This document shows, piece after piece, positions 11,665 to 23,095 of a stretch of DNA of 64,000 bases. A program made the position numbers and the translations under genes. Where the stretch lies: the NCBI GenBank assembly GCA_032821775.1, contig JAVLRN010000004.1, positions 1,550,001 to 1,614,000 of the forward strand, in the 5' to 3' direction. The stretch is from Sanguinoderma infundibulare (lineage: Eukaryota; Basidiomycota; Agaricomycetes; Polyporales; Polyporaceae). Each line of letters begins with the position of its first letter. Position 1 is the first letter of the stretch. Below the pieces are notes generated by a model. The model was given only the letters and a program-made list of their open reading frames with translations, was not told the origin of the DNA and searched no databases.

Positions 11665-14032
11665 ATGGAGCCCCACTACTTCCACGTCCTTGCGCCTGTC
11701 AGCATCGCCGCTTGCCTTGTGCTCCTCCTTCGTCTCGCCATCTCTAGGGGACTCAGTCGGCGATCCGTCCGTGCTCGGCTGCCGCCAGGACCCCAGGCGA
11801 TCCCACTCATCGGCAATGTTCACCAACTCCCGCAGACTTACCAAGAGCGGACGTTCGCCGAATGGACGAAGCAGTTTGGTACGTCGTCGCCCCGAACTCT
11901 GAGAAGGCGGCGTATTGACTGCTGTCGCCCTAGGTGATGTCGCTTTTGCGAAGATCTTCAGGAGACCGGTCCTGGTTCTCGGAAGTCTGCGCGCCGCGCA
12001 AGATCTGCTCGAGAAGAAGAGCGGGAACTATTCAGATAGGCCTCGTCTGATCCTCCTCTCTGAGCTGTCAGTGCCGCCCAAAACAGAAATCCTTTTACCC
12101 CGCCTGATGCGCTGATCCGCCCATCTTTTCGGTTTTTAGCATGGGCTGGGACAACGTCATCACCCACATGGGATACGGCGACCGTTTTCGCAAGCACCGG
12201 CGGTGGATGCACGACAACTTTCAGGTCAAGAGCGCGCTGCAGGGCTACGAGCCCATTCAGCGACGGGAGACATACACCCTTCTTTCCAACGTGCTGGTAA
12301 GCCCGGGGGCCTTCTTGACGCACATCAACAGGTGAGCGCATCACATGCACGGGCTATATTCTCGATCTGCATCCGCGCAGAACTCTGGGCCCGTGGAGCC
12401 TCCCTTATCTCTGTTCGCTGACGGCCTTCGCCCTCAACCGCCTACAGGTGGTCGGCGGGCACGATCATGGAAATTACGTACGGCCATCGCATCGATTCGT
12501 TGGACGACCCGTACGTCAAGCTCGCTCACGATGCCACGAGCGCCACCGTTCTCGCAGGAAGTCCGGGATCGATGCTCGTCGACTTCTTCCCCGTCCGTGA
12601 GTGAACCTAACTCCTCCACGCCCCGGCTGCCTTCTCGCGCCCGAGGAACCGAGCGCTCACCCCACGAACCAGTGAAGAGTCTGCCGGCGTGGATGCCCGG
12701 CGCTGGATTCAAGCGCGAGGCGTTCAAGGTTCGCGGAATGGTGAAGGCGATGATGGACACCCCGTATGAGATGGTGAAGAGTGCGATGGTGGGTGCTCCC
12801 CAGCGGCTCAGGTCGCGCGTGCCTATCATTGACGCACGACCCACCCAGACGTCTGGGACGGCACGGCCGTCTTTTACGGCTTCCCTTCTCGAAGAGACCT
12901 ATGGCCGCAACGGCCCGTCCTCGGAAGAAGCGGACGACATTAAGGGAGCGGCAGGCGTGATCTACGGAGGTACCGCTTCCCGCCCTTCTCCCGTCGAGGG
13001 TTCCATGCTAATATGCCGTATATCACACAGCTGGGACCGAAACGGTACGTTATGCCGTCGATCATGACGAGAGGCTTCCAACCAATGATCTGCGGCAGAC
13101 CGTGACCGTATTGTCCAACTTCGTGCTCGCGATGGTTTTGCACCCAGAGGCATTCAGACGGGCGCAGGAAGAACTTGACAGCGTCATCGGTAGATCGAGG
13201 CTGCCCGATTTTGAAGACAGAGGAAGTCTGCCCTATCTCGATTGCATCCTACGCGAAGTTCTCAGGTACGATCGCCCGCTCCCTCGACGTCGGCGCTGTA
13301 CTTATGTATCGGTCCACAACGTAGGTGGCGGTGTCCCGTCCCTCTCGGTCAGTGGTGTCCGGAGAAGCCTCGGCTGCATGTTTTGTTCTCATACAAGGGT
13401 TACAGGCATTCCACACAACGTGATGGATGACGATGAGTACCGCGGGTACCACATCCCGGGTCAAACAATGGTCATTGCGAATATGTGGTACGCCTTCCCG
13501 CGATACGAGCCTCTTTCTCCCTGTGTAGCGCTGACTGGTATCACTATCACAGGAAGATGACCCAGGACCCCACGTACTACCCGGAGCCGCAGAAATTCCG
13601 ACCCGACCGCTGGCTGGAGATGGATCGCCACGCCTCCGAATTCGCTGACCCGCGCAAGATCGTGTTCGGCTTCGGGCGGAGGGTCTGCCCGGGGCGCGAT
13701 TTCGCGCAGGCAAGCATATGGCTCGCGGCCGCCAACATGATCTCCCTGTTCGATATCGAGAAGGCCAAGGACGAGTGGGGGAAGCCCATCACCCCGTCGG
13801 CCGAGTACGTGTCTGGCTTCGTGAGGTGAGTTGCGTTGCCCTCGGGATGATGGAAGTGGTTTGTGGCCCCGCTGATTTGTGCGCGCTTCCCCTTTCTCTC
13901 CCTCGCCTCCGCTCCCGCTTCCCCCCCACCTTCCCTTGCAGCCAACCTAAGCCGTTCGTTTGTTCGATCCGCCCGCGCTCTGATAGCGCCGCAGACCTCA
14001 TCGCTCAGGCGCGCGTCAGTCTGACAATCTAG
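11665..14032 (+). CDS. Cytochrome P450 monooxygenase (complete)
   Basis: A haem-thiolate monooxygenase in at least ten exons; the introns are 50-110 bp and each junction keeps frame. The N-terminus is a membrane anchor (residues 10-25, 'LAPVSIAACLVLLLRLA') followed by the proline hinge 'RLPPGPQAIPLIGN'. Visible motifs: I-helix 'AGTETTVTVLSNF' made across an intron near 13035-13100; K-helix ExxR in 'ILREVLR' at about 13245-13265; 'FRPDRW' in the PERF position; haem loop 'FGFGRRVCPG' at 13665-13694 with the Cys ligand at 13686. The last exon (13942-14032) adds an unusual polar tail 'SQPKPFVCSIRPRS'. Overall it resembles the O-methylsterigmatocystin-oxidoreductase-like P450s abundant in wood-decay basidiomycetes; the substrate is unknown. 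ER membrane, needs CPR. Paralogous in style to the P450 at 62726. Confidence 0.9.
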
Positions 14033-14451
14033 CTGGTCGTTCATTGTCCGGGTTCGCAACACATTGGAGGCTATTTCGGATACCCCGCTCATTTTCTTTT
14101 CGACGGACATGTGCGCGTGAAGTCCTCGCTAATCGAAGTCTGTACCATACGTGTATTATACCCCTCTTCTGCTCAAAGTGGACGAACTTTCGTATTGACT
14201 CGGTTGATGTATGTTGCATGACTACTGTCGTCAAAGCTGTAGAGTTTTATACACAAGTCCATTCCGTTTGCCCACTCCGCCCATTATAATACCCATTGGA
14301 GTACGCTTGAGATCAAAACATCGATGACAGACGGTGGGAGTACCACTGGGATATGGCTAGTGTACAGTGTCCATGTCTAACAGTATATCAAGAGCACAGA
14401 AGTCCTTCCCATCGTCTCATCAATCCCTCGAGACCTAACGCGCTACCGCGA
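14033..14451. other. Convergent 3' flank
   Basis: Gap between the P450 stop (plus) and the DUF7702 gene stop (minus); both 3' UTRs and poly(A) sites should be here. No feature recognised. Confidence 0.4.
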
Positions 14452-15499
14452 CTAAGGCTGCGAGTAAGGTTGCGAGTAGGGCTGCGAGTACCCAGGCTTG
14501 TACGGGTCGTCAGTCAGCGCTTCCTGGGACATCCCGCGCATGTGCATCCCCGCCCGGCCGTAGTCCGCGAGGTCCTGCTGGAGCGGCAAGCGGATGCCGG
14601 AGATGGTGTAGATGAGCACGACGGCGTACTCCATGATGACGGACATGAAGAGGTAGATCGCCCAGTCGCCCGACGACGCCGAGAAGCGCGCGAGCGGGGA
14701 ATCGGAGGAGACGATGACGCGGTTGCCCTGGGCGTCGAAGCCGAATGTGGAGGGCGCGAAGGAGCTGAGGACGGAGTAGAGGACACGGACGAGGAGGAAT
14801 GGGAGGGAGGCGATGATCGCGAGGAGGAGCTTGCGCCGGTACTTGAGCACCTGCTCGCGGTTGAGCCAGGCGAAGGCGGTGATGGCGGCGATGAGGGCGT
14901 AGAGGACGACGAAGAGGATGGCGCCGACGTGGCGGAGGGTCGTGGCGGTGTTGAGGTCGCTTTGGCTCTTCGCGCTGCTGGCGTTGGTGCCGCCGACGAT
15001 GGCGAGGACGATGGCGAGTGTGCCGAGCAGGTGCAGGAGACGGAAGGTGCGGGTCCCCATGATCTGGGTGTTCTCGAGGGAATACTGTCCACTGTGAGAT
15101 GGGCCATTGCGCGTCAGCAATGTATGACGACTTGGTTTGGAAATAAAACGTACACAGTGCCCAGGAAACCCAGAGTCGCCATAAGCAGTGGCGACAAGCC
15201 AGCGGACTCCATGATGCTGAAGATGGTGAGGAGTGTGGTGTTGCTCGGGTTCTGTTCCCACAGAACATGTGTGATGCCACCAACAATCCGCGCTGAAGGA
15301 GCGAGGGTGAGTGCGGGTGTACAGTGCAAGAGGCATAGACTGGGGAAGCTAACTCACTTATTGAGAGGATTGCGAAGAATATCCAGCCTGCCTTGCGGGC
15401 TGCGCCATGTCGCAGAACGAGAGCAATGGAAAGGAGCAGAACGGGGGCGTATAAGACGATCTCTGCGATCGCGATATCACCACGCTGATCGAGCTTCAT
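14452..15499 (-). CDS. DUF7702 seven-TM membrane protein
   Basis: Three exons, 15499-15358, 15292-15154 and 15091-14452, total 921 nt, 306 aa; introns of 65 and 62 bp (GTGAGT...CAG and GTACGT...CAG). The first residues 'MKLDQRGDIAIAEIVLY' and the following 'RHGAARKAGWIFFAILSI' and 'RIVGGITHVL' match what I know of the fungal DUF7702 family. About seven hydrophobic helices are spread over the length, for example 'VLLLSIALVL', 'LLHLLGTLAIVLAIVGG', 'ILFVVLYALIAAITAF' and 'AIYLFMSVIMEYAVVLIYTI'. The tail repeats 'YSQP' three times. Function is unknown; the layout recalls small GPCR-like or RTA1-like membrane proteins. Confidence 0.8.
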
Positions 15500-15607
15500 A
15501 TAGTAACGCAGTCGGAAGGAAGCGCGAAGGCAAGTCTTGGGTTGAGGTGGGGTCGTGGAGGGGAAGATCGGTGGTAGTGACTATCGCTTGCCGGGATCAT
15601 TGAGTGG

Positions 15608-15615
15608 TATATATA
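15608..15615 (-). promoter_or_regulatory. TATA box of DUF7702 gene
   Basis: TATATATA about 110 bp upstream of the start codon at 15499, in the right orientation. The AT run stands out in GC-rich sequence. Confidence 0.5.
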
Positions 15616-16817
15616 CTGCCCTGAAAACATGAATCCCCGTGGCTGTAACAGGACGGATGGCGCAGGGCATTGCCAATGTCGTGCATCAGGACAACCTGTC
15701 GGAGCGAGTGCAGGGTTCGCGTGCGGACATACCCGACCAATACGCGACCAGCACAGATTGGCCGATCCTCTGCGCGCTCCGTGGGAAAACACCCGTGCAT
15801 CAGATGCATATCCGCTGTCACCGGCTCACGACAAGACCCAAATATCGCCACGGTTTGTAATGCGCCCATTACTAGGACACTCGCCAGCATTATGGCGAGA
15901 TCAGAACCTGTATAAATCCAGCCCGAAATCAGTGATTATTTGCGCCAAAACCTGCTGAAAGGCAAGACGATGGGAGAAGTGGTCAAGAATCCTCGAGCGT
16001 TACAGTGAGTTATTTTTGGACGCTAGTTGGTGGTTGTACAGCTTGTCTGATCCATCTGTCGGAACCTGAGAGCATAACCGATACGTGGCACGGGCAGTGC
16101 AATCCTATAGTACTTACCGCCATCATACCTCCGCACACGCTGGCCAGAGTAATAGTTTACGTGTGCAAACCACGAGGGCATTAGTCGGCTTCGTTCGACT
16201 CCATAGTACTCGTTCATACCTGTACCAGCTGCTGAGAGGACAAGTTCAAGTCTAGTGACTGTATCTGAAGACATGGCAGTGCAGTGCAGAATTCGACCAA
16301 GCCGTTGCTGATAATCAAGCGCCATCCCAGTATTTGAAAATATTGCAGATCTCGGTCCGAGGGAGTCGGTCCGAGCCCCATCAACCAAATTGCGTACCGG
16401 TGGAGCGCCTGCCATGCATCATCCCAACGGCTTCCGTATGTACGCGGTGCAACTTGCACTGCAAAGAAATCACCGGTTCCGAGACTTGAATTCCGACTGC
16501 GGGGAAAGAGCTTCCAAGTCGAGGCGTCGAAGAAAGCGCGGTACCAAACACTGGCATGCGATAGATACAGCATATCTTGCTCGTTTCCAAACGTCTTTCC
16601 TGCGCGTCAAAACGGTGATGTCTTCGCTGTGCTGATTGCAACGAGCTCGCTACATTGACAAACAGAGTACCTGTAGAAGGTCGAGACAAAACTTGCTGCC
16701 TGCGTCGAAATGGCGCGAGAGGACGAAATAAACGATGTAAACGAAGGGTTGGAGGTATTCCTACTAGCAGCATGAACACACTGGGCCCTTGTGGTAAATA
16801 CTGCCTCCTCCAACAAA
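15616..16817. other. Intergenic stretch, no supported gene
   Basis: AT-richer than its neighbours. Open frames on both strands (16023-16876 minus, 15629-15958 plus) show no recognisable domain or splice structure. Frames crossing into 16818 are antisense shadows of the GST-like gene. Confidence 0.4.
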
Positions 16818-17728
16818 TCAGAGCTCGACGACCGAACCCGCATCGACCGCCTCATATTTCTTGAACGCATCCACAAACCACTTCCACAGTCCCTCGTTTC
16901 ACCGCAAGATTTCCTGCCACTCCTCGCTCTCCTCCGACAGTACAGCCCGGATCCACCTCAAATGCGCCGCGACCGTGATGTCCGCAAACACGACCCTCCC
17001 GTCGCCCTCGCCCGAGAAGAACAGCTTCCCGCTCCCGTCCGCCTCGAGCCAGCCCGCGTACACCCCGAATATCTGCCTCAAGCCCTCCCAGTGCTTCCTC
17101 CGCTTCTCGCTCCCCGCCGGCGCGAGCTCCTCGAGCTTCCCGAGCAAGGGCTCGCGCGTGCGCCGGAAGTACGCCGCCCTCGGCTCGTTCAAGAACGCGA
17201 TAGACGGTACCCCGATCGCCGAGGCGTGGCCGTCGCGCCAGAACGTCCTCGTGAACGCCGTCTGAAGCGCGGCGTGCAGCGCGTCTGTCTCGGCGGGGAT
17301 GAGGCGGGAGGTCGCCGGGTATGTTCGGTCGAGCTAGCGCGCGATGGCGGCCGAGTCCGAGACGGCGGTCCGGGTGTTGGGGTCGTAGATGGCGGGCAGG
17401 GTGTAGAGCGGCGAGCCGTCGGTGGGGTTCTTCTCGGCGGGGGAGGCCCCGATCTTGACGCAGACGGCTTTGATGTCCGGGTACTCGACCCAGACGGTCC
17501 GGTAGGGGATTCCCTTGACGTTGAGGGTGTACCTGAGGAGGGAAGCCGTAAGTACATTGTTTGAATTGATGAATTCAGTGGGATGCCGGAGGCGAGAGCA
17601 TGGGAGTGAGATGAGGTAGTTCAGGATGTTCGTCGGGCTCACCTCGTCTTCCAGCAGTTGGGGTTCCAAGCCCTGGTCGCGTTGGCGATCTTGGAATCGA
17701 TGTCGTAGAACACAATGGGCTCAGGCAT
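16818..17728 (-). pseudogene. Glutathione S-transferase-like gene with in-frame TAG
   Basis: Two exons, 17728-17643 and 17532-16818, with a 110-bp intron (GTGAGC...CTCAG); 801 nt, 267 codons. Start 'MPEPIVFYDIDSK', then 'YTLNVKGIPYRTVWVEYPDI' and 'LYTLPAIYDPNTR', a thioredoxin-like GST N-domain of the fungal type acting on glutathione conjugates. The helical C-domain follows with 'FLNEPRAAYF', 'LFFSGEGDG' and 'WFVDAFKKYEAV'. Codon 95 (17336-17334) is TAG where the family has Tyr in 'DSAAIARYLDRTYP'; a single C-to-G change from TAC explains it. Everything after it stays open in the same frame, so the inactivation is recent, or it is a base error, readthrough or allele. No intron of normal size removes it. 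Confidence 0.8.
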
Positions 17729-18975
17729 GGTGTCGGTGCGCGATGAAAAGAGGGAGGGTTTTAAAGAATTCTGGCACCCTCACATGTGCCCCTTTTGTAC
17801 GCACGTACTTGCCGGGCATACATCCCGTCGCACTTGCGACTGAGGCGAAAGCTTGTGAGTATTTGCCTCCAAAAGGAATGAAGCTTACATCCAAGACCAC
17901 ACGGTCTCATTGATTGCAATTGCCGACTTCGCAATATCGGAGAGAGGTTGGTCAGACGCACTCTCGGATGGCAACAATTGAGCACCAGCCTACGGCACCG
18001 CGCCACATCAGCAACATCACAGAAATCTACACCCGAAGGCTGCGGAAGCTGGTCTCGTACCCCGCCGTAGTTGGCTCGTACGGTGGTCAGGGTTTACTAC
18101 GGCCAAGGTACGACTCGACGTGCTTCCTCGGAATGGAATGGGGACGCATCGCATTCGACAACAGTCACCTGGTCCATAACTTCGAAGTTCGAAGAGACGC
18201 GGCTGTAGCAAAGCATTCGGGGAAAGGCACTCTTGAGAGACGACGAAATGATTGGATGAGCTTGGATGCCTTTGGTCCAGAAGGAAAGGTAATGGGCATG
18301 GTCACCGGTCATGGGTCTTCAATCAACTCTTTCCAAAGTCGGAAAGACGTTGAAAACTTTGTTCATTTCCAACGCCTTCCCTACCTCTGGAAGCGGTGAT
18401 TAACTTGCGGAGTTCTATAATCCGAAGTCGGCAAACGCGTTACGAATCACGGCGTTGATGTGTTGATGCATGCTTCTACAGAGAAGTTGGGACATGCAAA
18501 GTCGTCTAAGGGGGAAACATCATGGTATATTGAGTCGCTTCAACCATTTCAACCTTTGTGGAGGACGAGACTAACCTGATCTGGAAGGTCTATCATACGC
18601 GTCGGTGTTTCTCTGTCGGGCCCATACGTCATACGAGGGCGCGCGCAGGCCGGTCTCCGTGCCAACGGTCCGACGTCTATGCCCATTGCCCTTTCTCGCC
18701 TCGGCTAACTTCAATCGTCGAACAAAGACAAACCGAGGACGCACATCAGGATGCTTAGCACACCGCAGACTTGTTTACTGACCGAAACAAACGCTCACCT
18801 TTAAAACCCGACGCCAATCTCTTCCGAGACCTCGCTTCTCAATCACCATTGCATCTTGACGACCACGACCACGACCAAGACGATCTTCAAGCTCCGGAAC
18901 AAACGCATTTCTGACCGCGCTTCGCACCTATAGTCACTGTCTCAGCCGCCGCTTTGGAAAGGTCGACGACGAACG
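17729..18975. other. Intergenic stretch
   Basis: The left end is the promoter side of the GST-like gene, the right end (about 18800-18975) the promoter and leader of the gene at 18976, with a CGACCACGACCACGA-type short repeat at 18860. A 161-codon open frame at 17914-18399 has no similarity I recognise and lacks splice or composition support. Confidence 0.4.
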
Positions 18976-20050
18976 ATGTTTGCAGCACTCATCATGGCCA
19001 TGAAGCCCTTCGACCTCGTCGCCGTCCTGGAGTCGTGGTCGACGTCGGCCCCGGACGACCCCGTCCCCGAGTTCAAGGGCAAGCCGAAGCGCAAGGAAGA
19101 CCCGACCGTCGTCGCATGGCTCGACCTCGTCGAGAAGGGCTGCAGCGCCCGCCGCGTGCCCAAGGCCCACTGGCCGGACGTCGCGAAGCATTTCATGGCA
19201 AAGAAGGCGCTGGGACGGGTCGTGGAGGTCGAGAACGTCTTGCGCGCGATGCACGGGGAGCAGTGGGGGTGGACGTGGAAGGACTTCCGGGTTGCAGTGC
19301 TGAACATGGGGTGTAAGTGCTCTTGTCTTTCCCCGCGCCGCACGTCTCGTGCTCACCGTGGTTGGGCTGTGGTCAGGGAACATTGACGAGAAGCGGACGC
19401 GCGAGGTCAAGGTCGAGCGCATGACGACCGTTCTCTGGCGCATCGTCACCGGTAACAAGGAGGAGTCCTCCGCCTCCTCCTCTTCTGCCCCTCCGCCCCC
19501 GGCGACCCCGCCGAAGAGCAGCGGGAGCAAGATCCTCGGTTCGTCTCCCAAGAAAACCACCGCCGACTCCCCCAAGCCTACCGCTTCCATATTCTCTAGT
19601 CCGACACGTAGTCCCTCCGTCTTCCAGAAAGAGAAAGACAAGGAGAGGGCGAACGAAAAGAAGGACAAGGAAAAGGACGACAAGAAGGACAAGGACAAGG
19701 ACAAGTCACCCAAGCCGACCGCCTCGCGATCCTCATCGCTCTTCTCCCTCCCCGCGCTCCCGTTCCTGCGGCCCGCGCCCCAGCCGGAACAGACGATGCT
19801 CGAGAAGATCTCGGCGCAGGTCCCTCTGTGGCTGCTCGCCGCTACGGAAACGCTCGCGACCCTCGCAAACGACAACCCAGACGTCGTGACGGCGGTCGCA
19901 ACCGCGCTCGTCGCCGCGGGGACGATCAGCGGAGGCGGGAGCGCGGCCGTCGCGGCCGTCGGCGAGGCGGCAGTCGTTGTGGGGCGGGCGATCAAGTCGG
20001 CGCACGATAGGATCCATAACGGAGGCCGCAGCGCGCAGCGGAGCCGCTGA
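18976..20050 (+). CDS. Unrecognised paralogue A of a convergent pair
   Basis: Two exons, 18976-19312 and 19377-20050, intron 64 bp (GTAAGT...TCAG, phase 1); 1011 nt, 336 aa. Residues 1-~130 form a compact domain shared with the gene at 20522: 'MKPFDL', 'EKGCSARRVPKAHW', 'VAKHFMAKKAL', 'AMHGEQW', 'WTWKDFRVAVLNMGW', 'VLWRIVTG'. A long Ser/Pro/Lys linker follows, including a nearly pure Lys/Asp/Glu stretch (KDKEKDDKKDKDKDK). The last ~75 residues are hydrophobic and Gly/Ala-rich ('TAVATALVAAGTISGG', 'GSAAVAAVGEAAVVVG') and could be a membrane-active or glycine-zipper-like end. No known domain recognised. Start chosen to match the paralogue's 'MLNAFKIKPFDL'. Confidence 0.72.
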
Positions 20051-20521
20051 GAGCGGGCGCGGAGACATCGGAGAAGTTTCTGCGATGCATGCTTTTGTCT
20101 GCCGATGATGTCCATCCAAGACGTCCACCGTTGTGTAATCGAGGTGCCTTGATGATGACGCCAGTAATGTATGTAATTTATTAGTCGAGCAGCGCATGCT
20201 GTGGTACGGTACCTGCAAAAGAGTCGTCAGTAATATAATTGCATGAGTTTGGAGAGAGGTCACCCAGGCTCGAGGAACATAACCCACAGATGACGATACT
20301 CCACGATTGAGCATAACAGTAGTACAGGTATAAATTACCAGTGATAAATGTGTGTTGTACAAATGAGTGACATCCCTACGGAATAAGCGTAAATGTATGA
20401 CAATAGCACGGTGAAGTACAAGGCGATAGGGGGAGTCGCTCAACAACTCTCATAAACTTCCACGTTCGTCTATCGTACATCCTCACCGGACTGCTACACA
20501 GTTTGAGCAGGAGAACCAACA
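20051..20521. other. Convergent 3' flank between the two paralogues
   Basis: 471 bp between two stop codons facing each other; AT-richer, with several AATAA/TAATAT-like stretches that could be poly(A) signals for both genes. No gene seen. Confidence 0.45.
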
Positions 20522-21644
20522 CTATGATCGGGCCTTCTGTGCGTCGCCGCCCTGCTGGACATTGAGCTTCCCTTCGGTCTGCGCCTGCAAGATCGTCCCA
20601 AGGCCGACTGCGAGGGAACCGAGGGCGTGCGCTGTACTGCTGGCGAGGAACGCGCCGCCGGCACCGGCGGAGATGGCGGGGAGAGTGGGGAGGGTGCCGA
20701 CAGTGATGAGGACGGCGGACAGGGCGGTCATGACCTTCGGGTGCTCGTTCGAGAGGAACTCGAGGGATTGGCAGGCGTTAACGAGCCAAGTGGGAACTTG
20801 GGACACGGTCGTCACAGCTGCAATAGCAGTCCATCAGTATGCTTGGAAGACCGGAAAAGACGTGGACGCGTACTGGCGTCGGGAGTCCCGGCAGGAGTGG
20901 CAATTGCGGACGAACCTGGTGTTGATGCAGGGGAGTTCTTCGGCGAGAAGAACGAGCTGATGCTCGATGCGACGGAGCTGGAGGAGGAGACGGAGGAGGA
21001 ACTCTCGACGGAGCTTATGGAGCTCATCGTTGCGGACCTTTGGGACACATGGATGGAAGGGAGGTTCTTCAGTGTCGAACCGAGATCGAGGGACTTCTGG
21101 GATTTCGGCGGAGGCCGAGGAGGGGCGGACTGCACGGGTGCGGACTCCTCCTTGGACTCGCTACTCATTCGGCCGATGATCCACCAGAGCCCTGAAGGCT
21201 TGCTCTCCACCTTGATCGACTCGGTCTTGTGCGAGTCAATGTCCCCTGTACCCAGCCACACGCATGTCAGCATACCACATCCATTAACTCATGTGCTCTG
21301 ATCAGCCGACGGGGAGAGGCAATGAGGATCTACGCACAGCCCATATTGCGCATCGCGATCTTAAAGTTCTTCCACGTCCAGCGATACCTCCCTCCATGCA
21401 TGTTCTTCATGACCGCCTTCAGCTCTAGGAAGCGTGCCTGCGCCTTGTCGGCCATGTAGTGCTGCGCGACTTTGTGCCAGTACTCGCGCGGCACCTTGCG
21501 CTCGACGCATCCCGCCTTGATCTGCGTGAGCCAGTCATCGACCGGGAGGTCCTTCTTCGGGTTACCGACGAAGCGGGGGGCGTTCTTCCAGTCGGCGTAG
21601 ATGGGCTCGAGGTCGAACGGCTTGATCTTGAACGCGTTCAACAT
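20522..21644 (-). CDS. Unrecognised paralogue B of a convergent pair
   Basis: Three exons, 21644-21338, 21245-20874 and 20817-20522; introns 92 and 56 bp; 975 nt, 324 aa. The N-domain aligns with the gene at 18976: 'IKPFDLEPIYADW', 'IKAGCVERKVPREYW', 'VAQHYMADKAQARF', 'NMHGGRYRWTWKNF', 'MRNMGW', 'LWWIIG'. Intron 1 sits at the same codon and phase as in the paralogue. The linker is Ser-rich ('SSVESSSSVSSSSS'). The end 'VPTWLVNACQSLEFL' to 'GSLAVGLGTILQAQ' matches the paralogue's 'VPLWLLAATETLATL...' region in position and hydrophobicity. The second intron is absent from the paralogue. Family and function unknown. Confidence 0.74.
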
Positions 21645-21740
21645 GCTGGAGAAAGGAGAAAGAGCTAAAAAGCTGTAGATTAGAAGTGAGAGTGTTGAGA
21701 TGGGATGATGCGGATTTCCGGGAACGAGACGCGTCGTACA

Positions 21741-21746
21741 CTTATA
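21741..21746 (-). promoter_or_regulatory. TATA box of paralogue B
   Basis: TATAAG on the minus strand 97 bp before the start codon, followed by a pyrimidine-rich leader typical of fungal 5' UTRs. Confidence 0.5.
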
Positions 21747-22439
21747 GCCCCTGGTCTTACCAAGTCTCGAGACCTGGGCCCGGGGCGGTCGCCTCGCAGG
21801 GTGCACGCATGGGGGCCAAACGACCCGGGTTGACGCAGTGAGCGGTACAGTGTATTAATCTCCGCCCAGTTCTGGACAAGGGGAGCAAGTTTCGATAAAC
21901 GCAAGGGAAACGCTATGGGATCGCCCAGAGTCAGCGGACGCGGGAACGAGCAATAAAGTGAAGACTGCACCGGTCGCTGGCATCCGAACCCCTTGAACGA
22001 GTGCGCAGGAATCCGTGCTCGAGGCACGGAAACTTGACCGACCTCGTGTGTGCCCCAATTCCGATCGGGACCAAGTAATATACGGCCACGAGGATCACGT
22101 ACCTCATGTTGAACATGTTGAAGCATCTGCAGCATAGAATGGCGACAAACCGTGCCCGGTGCACCGTGGTGCATTGAAATGAAGAATCATGGGTCCGGGT
22201 TTCAAATCGTCGCCGTACTAGATGGTGGTCTGAAGCAACCTGGGCATCGACCAAGTTTGATAAGAGATCATAAGACGCTACACATAAGTAGCGGCCCGAG
22301 TACCCGATTGGTTCAATACGGTTCAATTGACAATCGAACCATGGTGCCGCAGTGAACCAACTGCCTGGCGGCCACACACCTTCACTGCACCTTGATTGAC
22401 GATCACTCACCTCCACCTTAACATTGCCTTTCTACCGTC
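21747..22439. other. Intergenic, divergent promoters
   Basis: 693 bp between two divergently transcribed genes (paralogue B and ARPC5). Open frames at 21680-22416 on the minus strand show no family. A CT-rich leader precedes the ARPC5 start at 22440. Confidence 0.4.
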
Positions 22440-23095
22440 ATGGACGTGAACTTCAGGAAGATTGATATTGATCAGTATGACGAGGATGCACTCCTTGACA
22501 ACGAATTGTACGATGCCGATCCTCGAGACCCAGCGCAGGCCCTGGAGAACACCAAACAGAATGCGGCGGCAGTTCGGAGCTCTCTGTCCAGGTGGGTATT
22601 CATTTCGCAGTGTCTGGAAGCCATCCGGTTGAGCCTAAGAATGGTGCGCAGGAGCGACTACGTGGGAGCTCTGACATTAGTTCTTGAGAGTGCACCATAC
22701 GGTCCGAACGTTGAGGAGGCAAAGGTACGTCCCGGTCCCCTTTCTGCGCAGCGATCGTCGCCCGGTCGCCCGGTCTCATTATCGGACTGCGTCGCAGAAC
22801 TTGAACCTCCAAACGCTGGTGTCGATCTTGAACAGCACGAAGGCGACGGACATCCCGGGGATCGTCAAGTCATTATCGCCCGATGCGCAGGATACCCTAA
22901 TGAAGTACTTGTACAAGGGGATGGCGCTGCCAGGTTGGGGGGACGTCAGTGGTAGTGTTCTTCTGGGCTGGCACGAGAGGGTGCGTCTCCATCCGGCTCG
23001 CTGTTTATCGACTGTTGACCGACGTACTACAGTTGACGGAGGTGGCGGGTACGGGTTGCATCGTTCGCGCGATGACGGACAGAAAGCTTGTATAA
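22440..23095 (+). CDS. ARC15: Arp2/3 complex subunit ARPC5 (p16)
   Basis: Four exons, 22440-22591, 22652-22724, 22798-22980 and 23033-23095; 471 nt, 156 aa, the normal length for this subunit. It starts 'MDVNFRKIDIDQYDEDAL' and continues 'DYVGALTLVLESAPYGP', 'NLQTLVSILNSTKATDI', 'MKYLYKGMALPGWGDV', 'LLGWHERLTEVAGTGCIVRAM', all typical of ARPC5, which links Arp2 and ARPC1 in the actin-branching complex at cortical patches. All three introns are short with GTGGGT, GTACGT and GTGCGT donors. Single-copy housekeeping gene; assignment is firm from sequence wording alone. Confidence 0.95.

Noticed and set aside
14353..15603. Long plus-strand frame of 416 codons
   Set aside because: It is the antisense of the DUF7702 gene; composition (Arg/Glu/Gly-rich, no domain) is that of a shadow frame.
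16791..17564. 257-codon plus-strand frame
   Set aside because: Antisense shadow of the GST-like gene.
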